Source: Corynebacterium yonathiae
GTDB lineage: Bacteria > Actinomycetota > Actinomycetes > Mycobacteriales > Mycobacteriaceae
NCBI RefSeq assembly: GCF_027570195.1
Contig: NZ_JAKMUZ010000009.1
Coordinates: 1-64,000, forward strand
Reading direction: 5' to 3'
Length of the DNA stretch: 64,000 nucleotides
Shown here one piece after another: positions 28,549 to 38,110 of this stretch (position 1 is its first letter; every line of letters begins with the position of its first letter). Below the pieces are notes generated by a model. It did no database searches and was not told where the DNA came from. It was given only the letters and a program-made list of their open reading frames with translations. The translations under genes and the position numbers were made by a program.

Positions 28549-29943
28549 GTGATTATTACCGGACTTCTCACCGGCATCGTCTTCGGTGCCGTGTTGCAGC
28601 GTGGGCGCTTCTGCGTGACCGGCATGCTGCGCGATATTTTCCTCAATAAGACTTGGCGCGGTTTTACCGCTCTGCTCATTTTGATCTCGGTCCATGCCTT
28701 TGGCCTTACCCTGTTGACCGGCGCTGACGTGCTCTCTCCGGAGATTGCTGATTTCAAACCGGTAGCCGTCATTGTGGGTGGTTTCATCTTTGGCCTTGGC
28801 ATCATCTTGTCTGGCGGCTGCGCCTCCGGAACGTGGTACCGCTCTGCTGAGGGCCTGGTCGGCTCGTGGATTGCGCTGCTGTTTTATGGGCTATCAGCCG
28901 CGGCCATGAAGTCTGGTCCGCTCGAGGCGGCGAATGATTGGTTCAAGCAGTGGAGCCTGCCAGTAACCACCATCCACGACGCGCTACATATCTCCCCGTG
29001 GATTCTGGTCGCGGTTGTGTGGGTAGTGACCTTCCTGCTGTGGCGCCACTACCGCGCCAAGGACGCCGGCCGCCCGAAGGTGGACCTAGGCCAGCCGTGG
29101 TACGCCAAGCCACTGAACATGAACATCGCAGCCGTTGCTGTGGGCATTATTGGCACGGTGGGCTTTGTACTTTCTGCCGACGCCGGCCGCAACGGCGGCC
29201 TCGGCATCACCACTCCAACTGCGGATATCGTGCGATGGACCGCCACCGGTGATTCCGCCCGCATGAATTGGGGCACCCTGCTGGTCATCGGTCTGTTGGT
29301 AGGTGCGTTTATCGCCGCAAAGACCGCCGGTGAATTCCGGGTGCGCGTTCCGGATGCGCAGACTGCGACCCGCGCTATTTGGGGCGGCATCATGATGGGT
29401 GTTGGCGCGTCGTTGGCTGGCGGCTGCACCGTGGGCAATGGCATGGTGGAGACCTCCTTGTTTAGCTTCCAAGGCTGGGTATCGCTGTTCTTTATGGCGC
29501 TAGGCGTCGGTGCGGGCGCACGCCTATGGCTCAAACCGAAGAAGTCGCAGGGCCACCAGCCGCAGCAGCCGCAAAACTATTCCACCGCGGAGTCCGTCGA
29601 TAACGCTGTAGTCTCTGCCGAGGACAAGGTCCTGCCCAGCTTTACCACGGCAACTGGGGCGGTAGCGCTTAAGACCAAGCCGCAGACCAAGGAAAAGGCC
29701 CGCGCCCTGGGCGGTGGGCGCTACGCGCTCGATACCCTTGGCGCGGTCTGCCCGTTCCCGTTAATTGAGGCCAAGCAGGTCATGGCTGAGTTAGAGCCGG
29801 GGGAGGCCCTGGTCATTGACTTTGACTGCACGCAGGCCACCGAATCCATTCCGCAGTGGGCAGCTGATGAAGGCCATGAGGTTCGTGATTTCCACCGCTT
29901 GGGCGATGCGGGCTGGCAGGTCACGGTAGTCAAGACCGGATAA
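28549..29943 (+). CDS. YeeE/YedE thiosulfate transporter fused to a TusA domain
   Basis: A 464-residue fusion of a membrane transporter and a cytoplasmic sulfur carrier. Residues 1-325 form a YeeE/YedE channel with Cys22 (GRFCVTG), Cys91 (GGCASG) and Cys293 (GGCTVG), the three conserved cysteines that relay thiosulfate in characterised YeeE. A low-complexity linker (about 328-388) leads to a TusA domain with CPxP Cys401. In other bacteria TusA-like YeeD is separate. The fusion suggests direct hand-off of imported thiosulfate to the carrier. RBS AAGGAGA at 28538-28544 fits GTG at 28549. Confidence 0.9.
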   Translation: MIITGLLTGIVFGAVLQRGRFCVTGMLRDIFLNKTWRGFTALLILISVHAFGLTLLTGADVLSPEIADFKPVAVIVGGFIFGLGIILSGGCASGTWYRSAEGLVGSWIALLFYGLSAAAMKSGPLEAANDWFKQWSLPVTTIHDALHISPWILVAVVWVVTFLLWRHYRAKDAGRPKVDLGQPWYAKPLNMNIAAVAVGIIGTVGFVLSADAGRNGGLGITTPTADIVRWTATGDSARMNWGTLLVIGLLVGAFIAAKTAGEFRVRVPDAQTATRAIWGGIMMGVGASLAGGCTVGNGMVETSLFSFQGWVSLFFMALGVGAGARLWLKPKKSQGHQPQQPQNYSTAESVDNAVVSAEDKVLPSFTTATGAVALKTKPQTKEKARALGGGRYALDTLGAVCPFPLIEAKQVMAELEPGEALVIDFDCTQATESIPQWAADEGHEVRDFHRLGDAGWQVTVVKTG

Positions 29944-29966
29944 TTACATCATTGTCAGCTACTATG

Positions 29967-30004
29967 AGGAGGCAGAAGAATCGAGCGTGATTCTTATGCC
30001 TCCT
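29967..30004 (+). terminator. Long near-perfect hairpin downstream of the YeeE-TusA gene
   Basis: AGGAGGCA(29967-29974) pairs with TGCCTCCT (29997-30004), and GAAGAATC with GATTCTTA continues the stem with one mismatch, enclosing a six-base loop. A stem of about 15 pairs, followed by TTGTGGTTTG, is a likely terminator or attenuator between the transporter gene and the small ORF that follows. Confidence 0.6.
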
Positions 30005-30028
30005 TTGTGGTTTGAAAGAAGTTTTCTC

Positions 30029-30151
30029 ATGCCCGAGTTTGATGATAATTCCACCGCTGTTGCCGATATTTTGCATGCCTTCGCCGTCTTTGAACGCGAG
30101 GAAGAACACGTGCTAGACGCGGAACTGCGCCTTAACGTGTATGCCAGCTAG
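30029..30151 (+). CDS. Possible small protein of 40 residues
   Basis: ATG at 30029 opens a 40-codon frame ending in TAG at 30149-30151, four bases before the thpR start. The peptide opens MPEFDDNSTAVADILHAFAV and is acidic and helical, with a run of Glu after it. A TTTGAAAGAAG stretch lies upstream as a weak ribosome binding site. Codons look like those of the neighbours. I recognise no family. It may encode a small protein or serve as a leader for thpR. Confidence 0.45.
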   Translation: MPEFDDNSTAVADILHAFAVFEREEEHVLDAELRLNVYAS

Positions 30152-30154
30152 GCC

Positions 30155-30697
30155 ATGATTCGCGTCTTTGCCGCGCTGCTGCCTTCTGCCACCGCGCGCG
30201 AGCATTTGGTGCATACGCTGCGGCCTATCTATGCGGCAACCACCAATGAGTTGCGCTGGACGGACCCGGATAATTGGCATGTGACCATGGCCTTTTATGG
30301 TGATCAGCCCAATGATGCCGCGGCCGTGCGTGAGCACCTCGCCCACGCGGTGGCTGGGCGCTCGGCGGTGAATGTGCACTTGAGCGGCGCTGGAAGTTTT
30401 GAGCAGCGCACCCTGTGGTTAGGCGTCGGCGGCCAGGTGCGCGGAGTGCGGGAGTTGATGGCGGATTGCCAGCTTGCCGATGTCCCCTTTAATCACCATC
30501 GCCCCCACCTGACCGTCGCGCGTGCCGGTCGGCGCACCCGCGAGCCGTGGGCGTTGGCGGATTTTACGCGCGCCCTATCGGTGTATCGGGGACCGGAATT
30601 TTGCGTGGACCGGGTCTGCCTTATGCAATCGCACCTGGGTGAGGGCCGCGGCGGTGGGCCGCGCTACGAGGTACTAGAGGAATATCCCTTGTTCTAG
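30155..30697 (+). CDS. thpR: RNA 2',3'-cyclic phosphodiesterase (2'-5' RNA ligase family)
   Basis: A 180-residue 2H phosphoesterase. The two HxT motifs, His42-Val-Thr44 (WHVTMAFYG) and His118-Leu-Thr120 (RPHLTVAR), define the catalytic pair. Members open 2',3'-cyclic phosphates on RNA or nucleotides. Length is close to E. coli ThpR. Its stop overlaps the stop of the FUSC gene on the other strand by four bases. Confidence 0.9.
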   Translation: MIRVFAALLPSATAREHLVHTLRPIYAATTNELRWTDPDNWHVTMAFYGDQPNDAAAVREHLAHAVAGRSAVNVHLSGAGSFEQRTLWLGVGGQVRGVRELMADCQLADVPFNHHRPHLTVARAGRRTREPWALADFTRALSVYRGPEFCVDRVCLMQSHLGEGRGGGPRYEVLEEYPLF

Positions 30698-32385
30698 GTG
30701 GCGCGGGCGGCGCGGATTTCCCGCACGAGGGTGTCGAGCTTCTCGCGGGTGGCGGTGCGGTCTGGGTGGGTGGTGCAAAAATCTAGTAGGAAGTATCCAG
30801 CGTGCTGCACAGCAATGTGGCGGGCCCAGAATTGGCGCACGGCATCTGGGTTATCGGCAGCGAGGGACTGGATGGCGCGGCGCTCCGAGAGCAGCTCGTA
30901 TTGCAGGTCGCGACGCGCGGATAAAGCGGAATCCGGGGTATTGACAAAGAGCAGTCCGAGCAGGGTAGCCATGGATTCCATCGCGCGGACTTGCAAGCGG
31001 GCCTGATTGCGTACGGGGGCACTGCGCTGCCATAGCCACAGCACCGCGGTGGCGATGAGGATGGACAAGAGGATTTCGCCGCAGCGAGCTTGGATAGTGG
31101 GCCACAGGGGCCGGGTGGCGGAATTGCCCATCAGCAGGGCCAAGGGTGTGGAGAAGATGACGCAGATGGCGTAGTTTTTCGCCACGAAGATTTCGGCGCA
31201 GAATTGGCAGGCAGCCAGCGCGAGCAGGAGGGTCCAGCCACTGATACCAAAGTAGTGGAGGATGGAAAAGAGCAGCACGCCTACAACGGAGCCGAGCATG
31301 CGGTGGATGCCGCGGACGGTGCCCGGCACGTGGTCAGGCCCCCATTGCAACATGAGGAAGGCAGAGACCACACCCCAGTCCGGTCGGTCGAAGCCGAGGC
31401 TAAGGCCCACGAGCATGGTAATGATCGCCGAAAGAACCACCTTTTGGGTGGTGACCATGGCATGCGAATCCCGCACCGCAGCGCGGTAAAGCCTATATCG
31501 GCCGGTGGGGCGGGTGTGCGGGATAGCCGTGCGATTTGGGTCGACGTCGGTGACATGATCGGTAAGCTGGTCCGAATCGGAGCCGAGGTCGAGGGCGCGG
31601 TTATGCGCCACGATGGTGTGCTGGGCCGCAAGGGTGCGCTCCACTAGGTGGGCTCCTTTGGAGTCGATGATGCGGCCACCGCGGATAATGTGGGCGTCGG
31701 AAAGCGCCTGCCAAGCAGCAAAAAGCGCGGTCTGCGCTTGGTGGTGGCGTGCTAAGGAATCGTCGCGATCATTGTGGAATGCATCCGCGGCCTTCTCCAA
31801 GGTAGTGACCGCGCGGCGTTCGGGGCCGTGGGCGTCGATGAGTGCCGGCGCCATGCCCAGCGCGAGGCTGGCTAGCATGCCGGTCAGCGCCCAAAAAAGC
31901 AGCTGGCCCACGGTGACATCGGTGCGTGCCAACATGACCGAGCCGCCGCCGACCATGACGAGGAAGAAGGTGCCCGGCGGCGGCAGGCGCAGGGCATTTT
32001 GGGCAAAGCCACACACGGCCGCCAACGCCGTGGTGTAAAGACCAGCCAGCAGCAGCCACCAATGGCCGTGACCCGGTGCAAAAATGAGTTGGCCTACCAG
32101 CACGCCCACGGCCGCAACGCTAATAAGCGCGGTGCCTGCGGTGAGCATGACGCGCGGGCGGGTGCGATAGGGATGGCCCTCGCCAAAGATAACGGTAAAT
32201 GCGCCGGTGGAAATGAGCAGGATGGCGTAGTCGTGGCCGGTAAGCAGCGCGATGGCGCCGGGAATGAGAATCGCCAATCCTGCGCGCAGGGCACTGGGCC
32301 AGCGCACCGAAGCGCTATTAAACGCGGTGAGCAGCTGGGTAGTGCTAGGGCGCTGCGGGAGGGGATAGTCAAGCTGGGCGGCCAC
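30694..32385 (-). CDS. FUSC family membrane protein
   Basis: A 563-residue inner membrane protein of the fusaric acid resistance / aromatic acid exporter group. Two blocks of hydrophobic helices (about 35-175 and 320-455) are separated by a soluble region (about 180-315), and a further soluble part ends the protein. The pattern is typical of FUSC_2 proteins. The exported substrate is unknown. ATG at 32385 follows an AGAAAGGA-like stretch on the minus strand. Confidence 0.75.
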   Translation of the reverse strand: MAAQLDYPLPQRPSTTQLLTAFNSASVRWPSALRAGLAILIPGAIALLTGHDYAILLISTGAFTVIFGEGHPYRTRPRVMLTAGTALISVAAVGVLVGQLIFAPGHGHWWLLLAGLYTTALAAVCGFAQNALRLPPPGTFFLVMVGGGSVMLARTDVTVGQLLFWALTGMLASLALGMAPALIDAHGPERRAVTTLEKAADAFHNDRDDSLARHHQAQTALFAAWQALSDAHIIRGGRIIDSKGAHLVERTLAAQHTIVAHNRALDLGSDSDQLTDHVTDVDPNRTAIPHTRPTGRYRLYRAAVRDSHAMVTTQKVVLSAIITMLVGLSLGFDRPDWGVVSAFLMLQWGPDHVPGTVRGIHRMLGSVVGVLLFSILHYFGISGWTLLLALAACQFCAEIFVAKNYAICVIFSTPLALLMGNSATRPLWPTIQARCGEILLSILIATAVLWLWQRSAPVRNQARLQVRAMESMATLLGLLFVNTPDSALSARRDLQYELLSERRAIQSLAADNPDAVRQFWARHIAVQHAGYFLLDFCTTHPDRTATREKLDTLVREIRAARAT

Positions 32386-32452
32386 GGAGCAGCAAGATCC
32401 TTTCTAGGCGGAGTTATCTGACCCGACTACCTTACGCCCTCCAGCGCCCGCT

Positions 32453-33907
32453 TCACATCTCGGCGGCCGCGATAAGCCGGCGCGTGTAGTCCGTGCTGGG
32501 GGAGGACCATACGGCCTCGGTAGGGCCGTGCTCGATGAGACGGCCGCGGTCGAGGACGGCGACGCTATCGCACAGGTGGCGCACCACCGCTAGATCGTGG
32601 GTGACAAAGAGCAAAGTGAGCCCTCGCTTATCGATGACCCCCGCCAGCAGCTCCAGCACTTGGGCGCGAACCGACATATCGAGCGCAGAAACGGCTTCAT
32701 CGGCCAGCAAGATATCTGGCTCGCCGCACAGCGCGCGGGCGATGGAAATGCGCTGGCGTTGGCCGCCGGAAAATTCATGCGGGAAGCGGTCGAGGCTATC
32801 TGCCGGAAGCCCGACCTCTTCGAGCGCGCCCGCGACGCGGGAGCGCTTTTCGGCCTTGTTTGGGTTGCCCGGCATAGCTTCTGCGATGGATTTCCAGATC
32901 TTTAGCCGCGGATTGAGAGAGCCCTGCGGGTCTTGGAAGACCATCTGAACCCGGCCGCCGACGGTGACCTCGCCGCTTGTCGGCTGGTCGAGTCCGGCGA
33001 TGAGCTTGAGCAGGCTGGTTTTGCCCGAGCCGGAGCCGCCCACGATGCCGAGGCGCTCGCCGCGGTGCACGCGCAAGTCGATGCCATCGAGTGCGGCGTT
33101 AGTGCCGTGCACCTTGCTTACCCTCTGGAGCGTGACCAGGCCATCTTCCGCTGCGGCCGGGGAAAAGCTCATCTCCGGGGGCTGTGAGGAAGCGATGAGC
33201 TTGCGGGTATAGGGATGCTCGGGTTGGGCAAGAATCCGCTCGGTAGGGCCCGACTCCACCACTGCGCCGTGGTGCATTACTAAAACTCGGGGGCACATGC
33301 GGCGGATGACCCCCAAGTCGTGGGTGATGAAGATCAGCGCGGTGCCGCGGGCCTCGGTCACCCGCTCAATGACGTGCAACACGCCATCCTGCGTGGTGGC
33401 ATCCAGCGCGGTGGTCGGTTCATCGCAGATGAGCAGATCGGGGCGGCCGGCCATGGCCATGGCAATGAGCACGCGCTGGCGCTGGCCGCCGGAAAGCTGG
33501 TGGGGAAACCGGGTGGCGATATCGGCATCAAGCTCTACTTCTTCGAGCGCGGTTGCGGCATCGCGCACCCCGGCTTGAGATAGTTGCTTGCCCACGCGCA
33601 TGAGCGGATCTAGTGCGCTCATTGGCTCTTGGAAGACCATGGCCATGGTCGTTCCGCGCAGGGGGCGGACGCGGGCATCGCCTGCGCCTATCACCTCGTG
33701 GCCATCCACGGTGACGGAGCCGCTCGCGCGAACTCCATCGGGTAAAAGCCCCATAATGGACAGTGCCGTGAGCGATTTACCGGAGCCGGATTCACCCATG
33801 ATGCCGAGCTTCTCGCCGGCCGCGAGCTCGAAGTTAAGCGGCCCCAAAAGGGCAGTGGTGGATCCGGCGGCGGTGACCGCCAGGCCATTTACTTTGAGCA
33901 GGCTCAT
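32453..33907 (-). CDS. ABC importer ATPase, two fused nucleotide-binding domains
   Basis: A 484-residue fusion of two DppD/DppF-like ATPases. NBD1 has Walker A GESGSGKSLT, signature LSGGQRQRV and Walker B LLICDEPTTALD; NBD2 has GGSGSGKTSLL, FSGGQRQRIS and ILLADEAVSALD. Both sites look intact. The oligopeptide/nickel (peptide) ABC family usually has two separate ATPases; fused versions occur in actinobacteria. It is the last gene of the operon and overlaps the permease by four bases. Confidence 0.93.
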   Translation of the reverse strand: MSLLKVNGLAVTAAGSTTALLGPLNFELAAGEKLGIMGESGSGKSLTALSIMGLLPDGVRASGSVTVDGHEVIGAGDARVRPLRGTTMAMVFQEPMSALDPLMRVGKQLSQAGVRDAATALEEVELDADIATRFPHQLSGGQRQRVLIAMAMAGRPDLLICDEPTTALDATTQDGVLHVIERVTEARGTALIFITHDLGVIRRMCPRVLVMHHGAVVESGPTERILAQPEHPYTRKLIASSQPPEMSFSPAAAEDGLVTLQRVSKVHGTNAALDGIDLRVHRGERLGIVGGSGSGKTSLLKLIAGLDQPTSGEVTVGGRVQMVFQDPQGSLNPRLKIWKSIAEAMPGNPNKAEKRSRVAGALEEVGLPADSLDRFPHEFSGGQRQRISIARALCGEPDILLADEAVSALDMSVRAQVLELLAGVIDKRGLTLLFVTHDLAVVRHLCDSVAVLDRGRLIEHGPTEAVWSSPSTDYTRRLIAAAEM

Positions 33908-34725
33908 CGCGCGGATCCTTTCAGGCGGGGATCGAGGAGGTCACGGAGGGCGTCGCCAAGCAGGTTAAATCCCAGCACTGTTGCCGCAATGGCCAGGCCG
34001 GGCCAGAAGGCCTGCAGGGGAGCGGTGCCCAGAAGTGACTGGGAATCTTGCAGCATCCGGCCCCACGAGGCGGCCGGTGGGGCGGTGCCCAAGCCTAGAT
34101 AGGACAGGCCCGCCTCGGCCAGGATGGCAAGCGCGAAATATACCGAGGCCTGCACGATGAGCAGACCGGCAAGATTGGACAGAATATGGCGCCACGCTAC
34201 CTTCCAGCCTGGCACCGCGGAAATGCGCGCGGAGGAAATATAGTCCTGCGTGATGACCTGCAACGTACCTGAACGCGCGACGCGGGCGAAGGAAGGAATG
34301 CCGGCGATGCCGATGGCAACCATGGCCGTAAGCGTTGAAGGCCCCCAGACCGCGCCGGCAATAATCGCCAAAAGCAGCGCGGGGAAGGCAAGCAGCAAAT
34401 CTGCACCGCGCATCACTATCGCATCGGCCCACGTGCCACGGCGCATGCCAGCGAGAATGCCGAGTGGCACGCCGACCACGGCAGCGATTCCCACCGCCAC
34501 TAGGCCGACGAAGACCGTAATCTGGGCACCTGCCATGATGCGGGAAGCGGTATCGCGGCCAAAGCGATCCGTGCCGAGGAGATGCTCGGCGCTGGGGCCG
34601 GCAAGCCGCACATCCGGGTGCGCCAGGGTCGGGTCATATGGCGTCCACACCAGAGAAATCACTGCCACCAGCACCGTGGCGGCGACGAGGATGGCTCCCA
34701 GCCAGCCAGAAAAACGCAGCTTCAT
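33904..34725 (-). CDS. ABC importer permease, DppC/NikC-like
   Basis: A 273-residue permease with an N-terminal helix, the LLGTDRFGRDTASRIMAGAQ motif of the DppC class and about five more membrane helices. The EAA loop (about 190-210) contacts the ATPase. It partners with the DppB-like gene whose end is adjacent (34725). Substrate class could be peptide, nickel or other; the sequence does not settle it. Confidence 0.92.
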   Translation of the reverse strand: MKLRFSGWLGAILVAATVLVAVISLVWTPYDPTLAHPDVRLAGPSAEHLLGTDRFGRDTASRIMAGAQITVFVGLVAVGIAAVVGVPLGILAGMRRGTWADAIVMRGADLLLAFPALLLAIIAGAVWGPSTLTAMVAIGIAGIPSFARVARSGTLQVITQDYISSARISAVPGWKVAWRHILSNLAGLLIVQASVYFALAILAEAGLSYLGLGTAPPAASWGRMLQDSQSLLGTAPLQAFWPGLAIAATVLGFNLLGDALRDLLDPRLKGSAR

Positions 34726-35693
34726 TATTTCTCACCTGCCGTGATGCGCGGATCGATGAATCGGTAGGCAACATCCGTGAGGGCATTGACCACCAAGGCG
34801 AAGGCGACGAGGAGCATGACCAAGGTCTGCACCGTGGTCAGATCGCGCACCGCCACCGCATCCAGCAGCATCGAACCTATGCCGGGGATGACAAAGACGG
34901 ACTCAATTACTACGGCGCCTACGACCATCGTGGTTAGCTGTACGCCGGCCACGGTAAGCACCGGCAGCGCCGCATTGCGCAGGCCGTGGCGCTTCAGCGC
35001 CTGCCACGGGGATTGCCCCAGCGCACGGGCGGTACGGATATAGTCCTGATGCAGTACATCGAGCACAGCCGAGCGCACATAGCGCGTCAGCATCGCACCT
35101 TGCACCACGGCCAGCGCGATGACCGGCAAGATGAGGTGGCGCATAAACTCGCCTGCGCCCTGGTTCGGCGGCACCCAACCATTGGCCGGCAACCAGCCTA
35201 GGTGAACGGCAAAGATGGCCACCAAGATGATGCCGAGCAGGAAGCTGGGCACCGCAATGCCCAACTGCGTACCGGCAGAAACCACATCCGCGCCGCGGGT
35301 ACGGTTGCGCAGTGCCAACCACATTCCCACCGGGATGGCCCCGGCCAGTGCGAGCAGCATCGCTAAACCAATCAGGATGAGCGTGACCTGGGCGCGGTCC
35401 AGCACCAGCGGCGTAATATCTTGTTGCGAGGACAATGACTGCCCAAAACTGCCGGTAAATAGGCCTTTTATCCACTCCCAATATTGAGTGAGCAGCGGGC
35501 GATCCAGGCCCAGCTCAGAGCTGAGCTTGCCGACGGTCTCTTCGGTCGCATTCACTCCCAGCGCCACCCGCGCCGGGTTGCCCGGCACCGCGCGCATGAG
35601 CGCGAAGATGATGATGGAGGCGGCTAAAAGCGTTAACGCAACCCGCAGCAGCGGGCGCACGATGGCTCGCCCGGCAATGCGAAGGGAAGTCAT
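34725..35693 (-). CDS. ABC importer permease, DppB/NikB-like
   Basis: A 322-residue permease with the ALMRAVPGNPARVALG opening typical of DppB and six membrane helices with the EAA loop (TARALGQSPWQALKRHGLRNA). It overlaps the downstream permease by one base and the substrate-binding protein gene by four bases. All parts of an importer are present: binding protein, two permeases and a double ATPase. Confidence 0.92.
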   Translation of the reverse strand: MTSLRIAGRAIVRPLLRVALTLLAASIIIFALMRAVPGNPARVALGVNATEETVGKLSSELGLDRPLLTQYWEWIKGLFTGSFGQSLSSQQDITPLVLDRAQVTLILIGLAMLLALAGAIPVGMWLALRNRTRGADVVSAGTQLGIAVPSFLLGIILVAIFAVHLGWLPANGWVPPNQGAGEFMRHLILPVIALAVVQGAMLTRYVRSAVLDVLHQDYIRTARALGQSPWQALKRHGLRNAALPVLTVAGVQLTTMVVGAVVIESVFVIPGIGSMLLDAVAVRDLTTVQTLVMLLVAFALVVNALTDVAYRFIDPRITAGEK

Positions 35694-37276
35694 CGGGCCT
35701 CCTTTGCGGTGGTATCTGTGGTGTTATCCGCAGAGTCTGTGCTGGCAGTAGCGTCTGCGGAGCTCAGATCGCGCAAAATCAGCGCGTCCGTGATCTGATC
35801 AGGATGCAGCCCGCGCACGCCTGTGCGGGTGAGCACGATATTGGGCATATTCATCAAGGTCAGCGCGCCGGCATCAGCCATGATCTGGTCCACGGCTTGT
35901 GCCATGAGCTTGGGATAGTCTTGCTCTGGCGCGGAGTCGGCCTGGGCCAAAAGCTCGCGGGTGCGCGGCGAATCGTAGTTGAGGTAATAGTCCGGATCGC
36001 CGAATAGGGTCGGCACATCGCGCGGCTCTACGTGGGAGATGAGCGACATTTGATAATCTTTGGCGCCCATGACCTGGCCCAACCATACGGCTGGGAACTC
36101 GGCGGATTCTAGCTTCACCTTAAAACCAACTTCGGTGAGCTGCGAGTACAGCAGCTCAGCGACGGTCTGGGCATAGGGCAGCGTCGGTGTAGTCAGCGTG
36201 ATTTCGGCCCCTTCTGCGCCGGCCTCTTCGAGCAACTGGCGGGCCTTATCCGGGTTGTAGTCGTAGTAGTGCTTGCCTTGGAACCATGGATCTGTAGGTG
36301 GGATTGGTGCACCACCGGTATCTTTGGCTAGCCCATTCCACAAAATGTCATTGGCCGCCTTGCGGTCTACGGCATAGGCGACTGCCTGGCGCACGCGCGG
36401 ATCATCAAAGGGAGCTCGGGCATTATTCATGGATAACAACACCTCACCATTGGTGGTGCCGACCTCGGTAACGATGCCGTCCTTGACGTCGTCGAGAAGC
36501 TCTGGGTTTTGCACGCCCCAGACCACATCCACGCCGCCGGCCTGCAGCGCATTGACCGAGGAAATGGTATCTGGGAAATAGCGCACGGTGACATCGTGCG
36601 CGGCGGGCTTTCCCCAATAATTTTTGCGGACCTTGAGCTCTACAAATTCCGAAGGTGCAAAGCGGAAAACCTCAAAGGGGCCGGTACCTACCGGTTGGGC
36701 GGCGAGGTTATCCATGCCATTAGGCGTCATCATCGCGCCGGTGGCTGTGCCCATGGACCAGAGCCAGCCATTCGACGGCTGTTTAAGGCGCACCTTTAGT
36801 GTGTGATCATCGATTGCCGTGGCCTTATCTACCGGATCCATGGCGGCAGAGATGCCGTTGGTCCATTTTTCGCGCACATAATTGATGGAAAAAGCAGCGC
36901 TTTCGGCCGTGAAGGCATCGCCATTGGAAAAGGTGACGCCTTCGCGCAGGTGGAAGGTATAGCTGCGGGCGTCGTCGCTGATCTCCCACGAAGTGGCGAG
37001 CCCTGGGGTGATAGAACCATCCTCATCGATGCGCACGAGAGTCTCATAAACATTGTCCATGAGTACAGCGGGGATGGCGGCCCCACCGGTAGTGGTGAAA
37101 TCCAGCGAGGTGGCCGCCGAGGTGGAGGCTACGGTAAGGGGAGAAGAAGCGGAGTTGCTTTCTACTTGGGAGGTATCAACCACCGCGGTATGGCCTGCCG
37201 AGCACGCTGAGACAGTTCCTACAGCGGCCGCCATGGCGAGGCTACCCAGCGCTTTGCCGGCGCGAAATCTTCTCAT
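35690..37276 (-). CDS. ABC importer substrate-binding lipoprotein (SBP_bac_5 family)
   Basis: A 528-residue family-5 extracytoplasmic binding protein. The signal peptide ends in the lipobox VSAC with lipid Cys25. The body has the family features: an N-terminal NVYETLVRI segment, YTFHLREGVTFSNGDAFTA, and a C-terminal TGVRGLHPDQ region. Ligands in the family are peptides, nickel chelates, sugars or others. A Thr/Ser/Asp tail ends the protein. It starts 39 bases after the GntR gene, so it is probably cotranscribed. Confidence 0.92.
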   Translation of the reverse strand: MRRFRAGKALGSLAMAAAVGTVSACSAGHTAVVDTSQVESNSASSPLTVASTSAATSLDFTTTGGAAIPAVLMDNVYETLVRIDEDGSITPGLATSWEISDDARSYTFHLREGVTFSNGDAFTAESAAFSINYVREKWTNGISAAMDPVDKATAIDDHTLKVRLKQPSNGWLWSMGTATGAMMTPNGMDNLAAQPVGTGPFEVFRFAPSEFVELKVRKNYWGKPAAHDVTVRYFPDTISSVNALQAGGVDVVWGVQNPELLDDVKDGIVTEVGTTNGEVLLSMNNARAPFDDPRVRQAVAYAVDRKAANDILWNGLAKDTGGAPIPPTDPWFQGKHYYDYNPDKARQLLEEAGAEGAEITLTTPTLPYAQTVAELLYSQLTEVGFKVKLESAEFPAVWLGQVMGAKDYQMSLISHVEPRDVPTLFGDPDYYLNYDSPRTRELLAQADSAPEQDYPKLMAQAVDQIMADAGALTLMNMPNIVLTRTGVRGLHPDQITDALILRDLSSADATASTDSADNTTDTTAKEAR

Positions 37277-37315
37277 AGAAAGCAGGGTAGCCGGTGGGGA
37301 TAGCTGCCGTGAAAC

Positions 37316-38080
37316 TTATGCAAAATTTCCTGGTGTGGGGATAACTTCTAGGGGTGACACGCCCCCGCGTACGCTATTCATAGCCAGCTTCATGCGGTCT
37401 GCACGATAGAGGTACACCGCCAATTCCACTGGTTCGCCGGAGTGGTTGGATATTTCCATTTGGAGTCGCCACAGTGGGGTGCCGGTGGCTACTCCAAGTG
37501 CCTCGGCATCCTCGGCACTGGCTTCTTCCAACGTGAGTTCGCGGCGCACATTATCAAAGTCCACGCCGCACTCGCGCAGGCGCGCGTGAATAGAGCCGGT
37601 ATCCGCGTCGAAGTCTAGGATGTGCTTTCCCACCACCATGGGGAAATACATGCGCTCGATGGCAATGGGTTGGTCCTCGGTATAGCGCACGCGGTGGACA
37701 AAGACCACATTTTGTTCTGGGTCTACACGCAGAAAACGAGTGATTTCCCGCGGGGCGCGGCGGCGAGCCAACCACAGGGTATGTTGCTGTGGATCCACGT
37801 CATATTCGCTAAGCCAGCTGGAGATGGAATAGATGGATTCAAAAAGCTCTGCCTGGGTAGAGGCTAGAACGGTGGAGCGGCGCCCGCGGCCGGAGGAAAC
37901 CAGCCCTTTGGCCCGCAAAGCCGCAACCGCTTGGCGCACGGGTCCGCGGGAAGAAGAAAACTTCTCGCATAAATCTGCTTCACTAGGCAGAAAATCGCCT
38001 GGCTGCAGCACGCCAGAGCTGATCTGATCTCGCAGGTAATCAGCGATCTTTCTATGCTGCTGTTTATCGCGTGGGCTCAT
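37316..38080 (-). CDS. GntR family regulator (HutC/UTRA type)
   Basis: A 254-residue regulator: winged helix with KIADYLRDQISSGVLQPGDF and SEADLCEKFSSSRGPVRQAVA (about residues 10-75) and a UTRA ligand domain (about 95-245). It is upstream of, and codirectional with, the ABC importer, so it most likely controls the importer and itself. An inverted repeat TTTCGC-N6-GCGAAA at 38111-38128 is a candidate site. Confidence 0.92.
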   Translation of the reverse strand: MSPRDKQQHRKIADYLRDQISSGVLQPGDFLPSEADLCEKFSSSRGPVRQAVAALRAKGLVSSGRGRRSTVLASTQAELFESIYSISSWLSEYDVDPQQHTLWLARRRAPREITRFLRVDPEQNVVFVHRVRYTEDQPIAIERMYFPMVVGKHILDFDADTGSIHARLRECGVDFDNVRRELTLEEASAEDAEALGVATGTPLWRLQMEISNHSGEPVELAVYLYRADRMKLAMNSVRGGVSPLEVIPTPGNFA

Positions 38081-38110
38081 TCAACTTTTGTCCTTAGTCT
38101 CTCCGGGGCT

